Shown: one piece after another, positions 55,671-64,000 of the stretch
Layout: each line of letters begins with the position of its first letter
Numbering within the stretch: the stretch's first letter is position 1
Origin: Mytilisepta virgata
Taxonomy: Eukaryota; Mollusca; Bivalvia; Mytilida; Mytilidae
Assembly (NCBI GenBank): GCA_028015205.1
Contig: CM051516.1
Span: 52,022,230 to 52,086,229 of the forward strand
DNA: 64,000 nt
Direction of reading: 5' to 3'
Notes under the pieces: model-generated
Told to the model about the DNA's origin: nothing
What the model saw: the letters and a program-made list of their open reading frames with translations, nothing else
The model's database searches: none
Position numbers and translations under genes: made by a program

Positions 55671-56705
55671 TAATAAAATAAAAGTAAAACTGTTTCACAA
55701 CAGAAAAGTAGCTCAGAAGGACATTTTTTAGGACGTGTGTTAGGCCTACCAGGTGTTCGTATGTTTTTTTCCTTCGATCATTATGTTTATTTTTATAGTT
55801 GTTAGTCAAGCAACTATAGTATTTACAATAAATAAAATTAAAAAAAAGACTGACATAGGTGATAAAAAGCTCTTCGTTTATTTCGCTTAATACGATAAAT
55901 GTTATTATGTATAATCTTAATGTTTTAATGAAAGGTATCGATTCACGTTATAATGAAATTTTTATTTTGCAAAGTTAACATTAATGTTTCCATCTGACTA
56001 TTATAAGTTAGATATAATAGTTCCAGTTTCCATGTAATAATGTAAAATTTATCAAAAATTGTTCAACCACTTATATGGAACAAATTCTCACATCAAATGG
56101 TCTTGGATTGTCGATAGAATATGGTACGAAATGGTCCCAGATGAATTCTATGGTACGAAATGATTATGATACGAACTGACCCTGCATCGGTACTAGTTTA
56201 AAAAGTGAACCGTTGAAGGATGGAATATCCGGGAAATCACAGCAATGTACTTAAAAAATCAAAAACATTACCTTCAAAAAATGTTATATGTATCAGATGA
56301 ATTTAAAGCAATGAAAATGTCTCCACGCTTGAATTTCATGCCGAAAATGAGGATCAAATAAGCATGATATATGTGATAGGGGAAATGAACATTTCCTTAA
56401 TCACAGGAACTTTAGTAATTGGAATAAGTTTTTTTTCTGTTTTTTATTGATTCTATATTTACGTGTAAGAGATCGAATTTGCATGTTATTCTGTATATTA
56501 GTGTTTCAAGAATAATATTTACAAAGCTTAATCAGTTACGAGTGAAATAATTACAGGAAAAAGTTTTACTACTTTCTTGAAAATCTTATGTTGCATTTGT
56601 CTCCGTGGAGGGTATTCATGATATATTCTTTGTAAATAAACATCAGTTTCGTTTTTTTAATGACTGAAGTTTATTTTTTATGATTTTATTCCATTACCTA
56701 ATAAA

Positions 56706-56945
56706 CCGCCTCGTGGTCTCGTGGTAGCGTGCTCGCCTCAAGTGCGGAAGGTCACGGGTTCGATCCCCGCCCGGATCAAACCACAGAAACATGAGAAAGA
56801 CATTAAAATGTGTAATTTCTGCTTCTTCGCCATGCACACAGGATGAGAAAGAACAAAGACCGGTCAGCTCGGAGACGGTGTAATGTGTACGACTGGGATG
56901 ATTTGTCTTCCTGTTACCTCGTGAGCTAACACATTAAAAAAAATC
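56706..56945 (+). mobile_element. tRNA-derived SINE (second family)
   Basis: A tRNA-like head at 56708-56779 (GCCTCGTGGTCTCGTGGTAG at the start, exact B box GGTTCGATCCC at 56757-56767) is followed by about 160 bp of unrelated body and an ATTAAAAAAA tail. The acceptor ends do not pair, so it is not a working tRNA gene. Confidence 0.8.
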
Positions 56946-57061
56946 CGGCTCCATTTGCTCAACGTGTCTGTCTAGTACTAAGCAGGGTTCACTCTCATAT
57001 ATTTTCACGTAATAATTGCCTCTGACAGTTAAACAATATTCGATCCAATACCAAACATATC

Positions 57062-57453
57062 TTAAGAATGTTCGCTTTTGCATTTTTTGTCAGATGTTCA
57101 GAATCATCTGGTTTTATCCATTTGAATGCCATAAATTATTTTTCCCGCTAACACCCATCTCTCTTTTCATAAATCTTTTGCATGCAGAATTATAAGCCAT
57201 TTGTAAAAATCTTATAAAATCCTTGATATCATTTAATGGTTTTTGAGAAATAAAACTTGTCAACGATAAAGCTATTTAAAATCAAGAGAGTATATTTTTC
57301 CCGCCAAATTGTCAATGGCTTATGTCTTGAAAACAAGCACACGGACCTATAATTAATTTTTCGCTCTTTTAGTTCCTTTATTAATCCCCTATCAATATTT
57401 ACCAGTGTTATGAAAAGCTTGTTATTTTGAAACTAAGCAGCGAACATCCTTAA
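57062..57453 (+). mobile_element. MITE tipped TTAAGGATGTTCGCT, copy 2
   Basis: Ends TTAAGAATGTTCGCTTTTGC and CAGCGAACATCCTTAA. It is homologous, inverted, to 52758-53160 over its whole length. The TTAA tips would fit a TTAA target. Confidence 0.82.
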
Positions 57454-58208
57454 TATATATCAAACTTCCTAATTTTTGAATATATATAGTGAAATTCATA
57501 GTTTTCATCAATTCATTTTTAGAAAAGTCAGTTCTTCCTGTTCATGTCTTTTTGTTCTCAGTATCCTACCCATATAATACATTCTATAGCTGTAAAAATA
57601 TGAAGAGCACATGTTAAATACTATGTTGCTAAAGTGTATACTTGTTTTTTCACAATTCTCAGGACTCTATTCCTATTCTATTTCCATTTGTAGATGGGTG
57701 GGAAATACTTTTGCATTTGAACCTCATTTATGTACATCTTACTTATTCCGTCCGGGGTTCGAAGGGAAGTCTTTCGGGAGGATGAAACTGGTGGGTAAGA
57801 GAGAGGTTATACATGTTATAGGAAAGTACTCCTTCCCTTACTTTTGATCATTGTGTTCATATTATTTCTCTTGTTCGCAATGATTTCGCTTCTTATTTCT
57901 TTTGTATTTAGTCTCCCAATTTATCAAATGAATATTCTTACAACTCTCTGTTTTTGCCTCTATGGATTCATGTAACAAAAGAAATACCAATGTCAAAATA
58001 GCCCATACTTTTCGACTTTTACTAGGAGAGGAAATATACAGACCTGTTTACCCCATTTAAGCTAGTAGTGAAGTTTATACATTTAGAAAGTGTAGTTTTC
58101 TATATTTAGGTGTAGTTTTAGATTTTACAAGTCCTAAAAATTACTATCACATATGCACGGCGCAAGGCGCCGTGAACTTGCTAGGGGGGTGTGAAATTTT
58201 TTGAAAAA

Positions 58209-58508
58209 CTAGATGCAAAATCCTGCATTCTGAGAGCTTTTAGAGTCATGTTTTGAAGTTACCAAATATATAAATTCAATAGGAGTAGTTAAATTGAACA
58301 CAATAATGATATATGTTTTCTTCCTAAATTTTATTAAGTCCGACTGACACAATTTGCAGTGAACATACTGGTCCCCTTTCTGTGAAGAATCAAGGCATTT
58401 CCACATTTCGGCATACTCCTGCCTGAAACGCTGACATGGCTTCTTCAGCTTGTCAGTGTTACCTTCAACAACATTATTCTTTCGTTTTGGCATCGCGCCA
58501 TGTGTCAA
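58209..58508 (-). pseudogene. BED-type zinc-finger fragment, probably transposon-derived
   Basis: Minus-strand frame of 99 codons starting MTHGAMPKRKNN, with FRQEYAEMWKCLDSS and YVHCKLCQSDLIKFRKK. The CxxC pair in this aromatic setting resembles the first half of a BED-like zinc finger, as found at the N-terminus of hAT-type proteins. The expected His pair is missing because the frame runs into unrelated AT-rich sequence. Probably a relic. The rest of 57460-59560 showed no other gene. Confidence 0.4.
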
Positions 58509-59567
58509 CGATCACCAGAGCGTTTGTAATACATACTTATATATTCATTATCAAGCGCGTGAAAGACAAAGACTCCGTTTTGCGTTCGGATAACTTCCTT
58601 TAGACACAAAATTACATATTGCCGATTTTTTTTACTGTAACATCTTTGAAAGCGTAGAAATGACCTATTTGGGCGTTGAGCGTAATTTGTGTACAAAAAA
58701 TCGTAGAAACTACGCCAAAATCGTAGTGGTTAACAGGTCTGAATATAGCTGGATAAGGTACCACGTGACCACAAAAAACCTGACGACGGGGAATCCGTAA
58801 GAAACTATAGCGAAGATACATGTATACCAGCTCAGGGCATGGGTTATACCCAGAACATCCACAGCGAAATGATCATCTCTAAGGGTGATCCTATAATCGA
58901 ATGAAAGAGGGATGCACGTTATGGAGATAATTAAAATATTCAATATAATAGCTTCCTTTGAAAACATTTTATTGTCGTGATACGTATGTACGTCGGTATG
59001 TCATAAGCATTTAATAAATAAAAATAAAATTATAATAATAAACGAAGAATAATTTTATACAAAATGGATGTAAATGGTCCGAGTATAAAATTTAACAAAA
59101 CTCTTTTTAATTGGTGCAACAAACGTTTTCTGTAAACGATATATAGAGACCTAGCTCACCGTAACACGTAAAAATATGTCACATCACAATAGTGATGATA
59201 AACCTCATTGCGAATGAATATCATTCTTATGGTAAGCAAAAATTAAACAAACTTAAAAACTCATGTAAATATCGACAATTAACTAGATACATTTTGTAAT
59301 AATAAGATAAAACTAAATTTCTGTTTACAAATATGACCAAAATGTGTGCAGTAAATTGTATATACACATTCATAAACTTCAAAGGATATTCATATTACAA
59401 AATATATGTAAATCTGACATCATAAAATTCATGTATAAATTTACACATATTACTCCTTGTTATGTTTAAACCACTCAGACACATACTTCACTCCTCATGT
59501 GTAAACTACACACACACTATCACACACACACATATATAAATATATTTTTGACGCACAAATAAACCCA

Positions 59568-59691
59568 TTAAACCAACTGATCTGCCTCTGATTTTTCCAC
59601 GGTTTCTTCACTCGGATTAAGTGGTACCTCTACTTCTATTTCCTTTACGACATCTACTATTATCTCTTTGTTACTGTTAATACTGGTCCTT
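59568..59691 (-). CDS. SLC22-like exon g (C-terminal tail, stop)
   Basis: 40 codons plus TAA after ttgtag. Hydrophilic, Glu/Val-rich tail. The probable 3' UTR lies below it, with a CA-rich microsatellite near 59508-59532. Confidence 0.85.
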
Positions 59692-62600
59692 CTACAAAAC
59701 ATTAAAACATACCTAGATTTCATTTTTTTTTGCACTCGGGAGGACATGATGAAGGTATTTTATAAAAGCACTTTGTACTCATTCAGTTCGATGCATCTAT
59801 CTTAACATACTCCATTTCAAAATAAAAAAAAAAAAAACTTTACCGGGTAAAGTAATGACAAATATGATTGACAACGTAGTTATCGAAAGAGTTTGCTTGT
59901 ATAAACTTAACGTCATGAACGTACAGTTCCTAAAATTTTGTACAAACTTATATTTTATCTTTTCTATAATTTTCTTTTTTAAATACGTACACTTTTTGAA
60001 GTCGTAATAACTGTGAATAATACTCCGTGACATATATGAAAAACAAAAAAAATTATCTGTTAGTGATCAAAACTTTTTTTTAATGATTATTACAACCTGA
60101 ATACTAGAACTTACTCATTGTAATGTAACCAGTCCTCAACAGACTCTGGTAAATCTTTATTTCTGGTCTCTGGTAAATAAAACGATAATATCCCTGATAA
60201 TATCGATGCGACCCCGAATATCACAAGAGGGAGGCTTCTTCCAAGGTCACCTTCGATATGTAGAACCTATAAAAAAATTATATTTTTTGTCTAGTAGATA
60301 TATCCTTGATCAAATTGTCTTATGTTTAATACTGCCAACTATAAGATCCTAATAATCAATATAAAATTCTAATGCAAATATGTGGTTTGTAACGTTTATT
60401 GTCATTGGATGAAAATTTCAAGCCATCAATTCTGCAATTGACGCCCTCTGAGAAGAAATACAAAGCGTCACTTTCAAAAATACTTATTTTAATTTAAAAT
60501 CTTTACATTTGCATTAGAATGGAGATAACTATATTGTATTTTTATTTTCCGGCATCAATTTTGATTTGATGGTTGCAAATCTTTCTCAAGATTGTCATTC
60601 TCATAAACTTACCAAATTTACAATATATGGTGCTGCCATTCCACCTGCTCTGGCAAAAAAGGTTCCTATACCTAGTGCTGTGTTTCGTATAACAGTTGGA
60701 AAAATTTCTCCAGAGTACAAGAACAAGACGGCAAACGCTGATGATGCCCCAATCTTTCCTACCGTGGCAAGAACAAGGGTCAACCATTGATAATCTAAAA
60801 TAATAAGAAATGCGAGACTTAACATTGTTATAACCGATTGTTTTAATGGTCAAATATTCAGTATAAAAAATATAACAGAAAAAGGCCTACTAGTATATTA
60901 TTGGTGTTCCCATCATTCTTGTAACCAATGTAGTTTTTTCATTAATGACTGCTTCAGTCTTTACACGGTAAACATTGACTCAAATAATTTTCACATACCT
61001 TTCCCAAGGAATAAGACAGGAATAAACGTTGCTAAGCATGCCAGGCCACTGATCTCAATGGAAGCTATAAAAACAGGTTTTCTTCCAATCCTATGAAGAA
61101 ATGCTATGCAACCAGCAAAGCCTATTACTTCAGCTAAACTCTGCATGAAGAAATTCAAGTAAATATTTCCACCCATGTTTCCCGAGTTCATGCCAAGACC
61201 ATAAAATACCATGCTTGCCATCATCCTACAAACATATATAAAATGTACATAGAAACCATTTTTGAGATTCTTTTCTCTTGGTTTTCGATAATTCGGGAGA
61301 CGGAAACTGCATACTCTTCCAGACCACACTTTCTTTTTGTGGGCTGGTTCTTACTCAACTTTTTTTATGTTGCGTTTCTACTGTTTCTTTGTTCTGCGTT
61401 TTCTCTTTGTCTATCATTGGCCGTTTGATTTCCCACACATCGACTTGCTAACAATTGACCAAAAACTTTTAGGGAAATACTAAATTTAGTATTAACTCTT
61501 AAAAAAAGACTTTTACCGAAAAAGTACGAGATTTGTCGAATTTAAAAATCGCTTTTCATAAATTCATTGTAATGCAAAGCTTTTGCCTTCATTTGCCTGG
61601 AATTGGTTTTTAACATTTTCTATGTTTATAATCTATTATTTTGTGATTTTTTCAGTTTCTGGTTCTTATCTTTGCCTATAGCGGCGTGGTTTTAATTCTT
61701 AAATGGCTCTTCGGAGTTGCTGAAAGAAATCAAAGAGTGAAATTAAAACAATCAGTGTTGTAATTGTAGTTATTTGTAATTTAATATTGTATGGCCCTAT
61801 AAAAAACCAGTTCATTTCTTGTATTGCCCATGGTAGATCTCCTTAGCTGAATTTTGGCTTCCTATTTCGGTATTTTTGGTTATGAGTACTTCTTGTTTAA
61901 AATAAGTTTGGTTTTTGGTCTTCCAAATGTTTCGGTTTTAATGCTACTGATGAGAGGTAACTCCTTGAAATGCGTCGTATACAGCATAGTATAAATTTAC
62001 TATATGTAATATTAGTATCTTTGGAAAGTTATTTTTTTATCAGTTGAAGAAATATTATACGAATAATGTTCTATATGGCAAAAAATTTCAACAAGACTGA
62101 ATAGAAAATAAAGAGTAAAATTTACTAATAAATTTTAAGGATACGGATCACAACCACTAATAAATATGTTAACTTACCAATTATACATAATAATGAAGCA
62201 TTCTAGAACCAATTTTGGGTATCTACAAATGCTCCAGATAGGTACTGTATTCTTCGATTCTAAATAATGTTTTTCAAATAGATTGTACGGAAGTTGTTGT
62301 GCCCTGTTTAGCTTTGCGGTTTTTTGTAAGATCTGTTCAGCTTCTTTTGATCTGCCTTTGATCAATAACCATCTTGGGGATTCAGGTACAAACCTATAAA
62401 ACAATTGAATATTACGCAAGCTAGCTGACTTAAGGATGATCGCTGGTCTAATAGGAAATAAATAGGATTTGAAATAGGTGTTTTAGTTTGAGAGAATATA
62501 TGAATAGTAAAAAAATAAGCAAGAAAAAAATATCGGTTCATGTGCTCCTTTCAGAGCTATAAGGCCTTGAAAATTTGAAGGAAATGGGTTTTTTCTGGAT

Positions 62601-64000
62601 TTTTCAATGTCTTTGCATTGGCAACTTCAGTCTCTCAAACATGTATGAAAAAATAAAAAGAGTTTCATAACATTTTGTCAAATACCATTTTAAGGTATAT
62701 ATGATTGAATTATAAAAGAAAAAGTGGAGGTTCTTCAGCCAAAAATATCATGTTTAAGAAATTAATAAAACCCGAGGATTCCGAAAATCTGACAAAAAGA
62801 CCAAAACATGACCAGCGAGCATCCTTAAAAACAAGAAATTTAATCAAAATTTAAATATTATATAAACCTTGAACTATCCTTATAATATTTTGCCATTTTT
62901 GCTAAAGAAAAAATCACAAAAATAGGTTTTATTTGCAGGAAAAGTTATTTTGATAAAGTATATGATCTGAGACTACTATAATATATACTACTATAAGTCA
63001 CTTGTTTTGATAGAAAATGTATGTAATTTGTGGTTATTTCTTTTTTCTATTCTAATAAACAAATTCGGTATCTCAGTTACATTTTATTATTCTACTTTTC
63101 AATATTCTAGAAACTGCCCTTACCAAAAGTAGCCGAGAAAAACCACCGGTGGAACAGATATAACAATGTTCAGATATTTCCAATGCCGTATAAAGTAAGC
63201 AGATAGTGCAAGCAACATTTCTCCAGCTGCCCAGAAAAACTCAAAGATAATACCAGCCCATATTCTTTTGGCCGGTCCGACCATTTCAACACCTGTAAAT
63301 AGAGTTCTGGTTAAAGAATTGGTGTTTATGAAAACGACATAACTAAATGAAGCTGGTATTCTTCTGTAGATGAACTGCACGTGCACCAATCGCACCTGAA
63401 ATATATCACTCTACTGTAGATATAGCAAACTTTTATCTTTGTCGAAATATAATTTAGATGTTTTTTCGAGTTCTGCAGAGGAGGTTTACAATTTGCATTA
63501 TTTCAATCTAAGGCGACTACGTCATGGTATCTCCAGATATAATCAACATTATCGATAAAAGAATAGAGTCAATTAGATTTTTTTCCTTGCCGGACGTCTG
63601 CTTTGAGCTGAAAATAAGGAAATTACGATTACCAGACTAATGCTCAGCATCAAAAGAAGAAGTCGTTCTTCTTTATTTGTAATCGCCCGGAGTTTCTTTT
63701 CTTGTTCTCTGATTCTAAAAATCAGTAATCATAGTTAGTTTTCTTTTCGGGTGCATCTTCTCTTTCCCTTCTCTTAATACGGACAATGCTACAATAGTAA
63801 AAATTCTTACTTTTTATATCTTTTCATTTTTCCTTTTCTTTAAATACCATATACCTATTACATATCCAGTGCCCAGCAGACCTCCAACAGAAAAACCGGA
63901 TACGAAGCGTAACACACTAAACACGTTGTAGTTCTCAACAAACGATAAGAAGATGTTTGGTATTGTTATTAAAACAATACTTCCCATAAGTGTCTTCTTG
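59568..64000 (-). CDS. SLC22-type organic ion transporter, 3' part (7 exons in window)
   Basis: Joined exons on the minus strand: >64000-63855, 63292-63124, 62393-62178, 61225-60999, 60794-60613, 60266-60115, 59691-59568; all junctions keep frame. SLC22 landmarks: FVPESPRWLLIKGR after TM6, HRIGRKPVF between TM8 and TM9, YSGEIFPTVIRNTALG between TM10 and TM11, and LPETRNKDLPESVEDW after TM12. The first exon seen starts at KKTLMGS, the end of the TM2-TM3 loop motif, so the N-terminal third lies beyond the window. A polytopic plasma-membrane major-facilitator carrier for organic cations or anions; the substrate cannot be told from sequence. The C-terminal tail is acidic, ending EKSEADQLV. Confidence 0.94.
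60115..60266 (-). CDS. SLC22-like exon f (TM12 and tail)
   Basis: SLPLVIFGVASILSGILSFY then LPETRNKDLPESVEDW, the canonical end of an SLC22 protein. Confidence 0.95.
60613..60794 (-). CDS. SLC22-like exon e (TM10-TM11)
   Basis: 60 codons with VGKIGASSAFAVLFLYSGEI and FPTVIRNTALG. Confidence 0.95.
60999..61225 (-). CDS. SLC22-like exon d (TM7-TM9)
   Basis: 75 codons with GMNSGNMGGNIYLNFF and LHRIGRKPVFIASIE, the second-half MFS motif. Confidence 0.95.
62178..62393 (-). CDS. SLC22-like exon c (intracellular loop)
   Basis: FVPESPRWLLIKGRSKEAEQ at its start is the diagnostic SLC22 loop motif. It ends at the start of TM7 (LECFIIMYNW). Confidence 0.95.
62429..62833. mobile_element. MITE tipped TTAAGGATG, copy 3, in SLC22 intron
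   Basis: Inverted ends TTAAGGATGATCGCTGGTC and GACCAGCGAGCATCCTTAA. The end shares CCGAGGATTCCGAAAATCTG then ACAAAAA with the 52758 and 57062 copies; the middle has diverged. Confidence 0.78.
63124..63292 (-). CDS. SLC22-like exon b (TM5-TM6)
   Basis: Encodes VEMVGPAKRIWAGIIFEFFW and VISVPPVVFLGYFW; the acceptor is tttacag. Confidence 0.94.
63855..64000 (-). CDS. SLC22-like exon a (TM3-TM4), cut by window end
   Basis: Encodes KKTLMGSIVLITIPNIFLSF and RFVSGFSVGGLLGTGYV; donor G|gtatat. Two hydrophobic segments. Confidence 0.92.

Noticed and set aside
56708..56779. Possible tRNA gene
   Set aside because: The B box is perfect but the acceptor stem does not pair and no good anticodon stem can be drawn; with the attached body and A-rich tail it is a SINE head.
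57611..57847. 78-codon ORF between CDIN1 and the SLC22-like gene
   Set aside because: No family resemblance, no splice partners, AT-rich composition like its surroundings.
60542..60853. 103-codon minus-strand ORF overlapping SLC22 exon e
   Set aside because: It is another frame of the real exon, which reads as SLC22 TM10-TM11 in the neighbouring frame.
1..64000. CRISPR array, bacterial operon or phage content
   Set aside because: Tandem repeats here have no unique spacers of even size, the genes are split by spliceosomal introns, and all recognised proteins are animal families.

Overview
This 64-kb window is eukaryotic and very probably from a bivalve mollusc; a mytilid mussel is my best guess. 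The evidence is AT-rich DNA, split genes with GT-AG introns, animal-specific gene families, and a dense load of tandem-repeat-bearing mobile elements and tRNA-derived SINEs of the type known from bivalves. The species is inference, not proven here.

Layout. (1) Minus strand, 1045-13960: the complete coding part of an hnRNP Q/R (SYNCRIP) orthologue, 11 coding exons, 613 codons before the stop. The first coding intron has a GC donor. (2) Plus strand, 17156-39297: a divergently arranged gene for a secreted-pathway JmjC (cupin-like) oxygenase. It has a signal peptide, an HxD...H iron site, an EF-hand and a C-terminal HDEL, 10 exons and 407 residues. Its introns hold most of the repeats. One exon 3' end plus its splice donor has been amplified about 24 times (26048-27905), and there is a phase-compatible candidate alternative exon at 21040-21176. 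(3) 39300-51240: gene-poor, repeat-rich DNA. (4) Minus strand, 51246-52091: an intact, intronless CDIN1 (C15orf41) orthologue of 281 codons. (5) 52.1-59.5 kb: intergenic DNA with MITEs and a tRNA-derived SINE. (6) Minus strand, 59568 to the window end: the 3' two thirds of an SLC22-type organic ion transporter, 7 exons seen, continuing beyond 64000.

Mobile DNA. At least nine elements share one architecture: a 5' palindrome just inside a T-run, a single copy of the palindrome arm near the 3' end, then a short hairpin and a T-rich tail, with tandem repeats inside. This matches non-autonomous Helentron-type (Helitron2) elements. Several are nested. For one of them (40160-43508) a neighbouring duplicated segment preserves the empty site, which gives the insertion boundary. 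Other families are TTA-flanked GGCC-ended MITEs (three copies, one inside another), a TAA-flanked 1.3-kb element, a fold-back element with 9-bp flanking duplications, a 2.3-kb TIR element, a TTAA-tipped family in three copies, and a tRNA-derived SINE in three copies, one with a perfect 10-bp target duplication.

The four genes have no obvious shared pathway. The only arrangement that suggests joint regulation is the head-to-head SYNCRIP/JmjC pair (3.2 kb between start codons). No bacterial-style system, CRISPR array or functional tRNA gene was seen.
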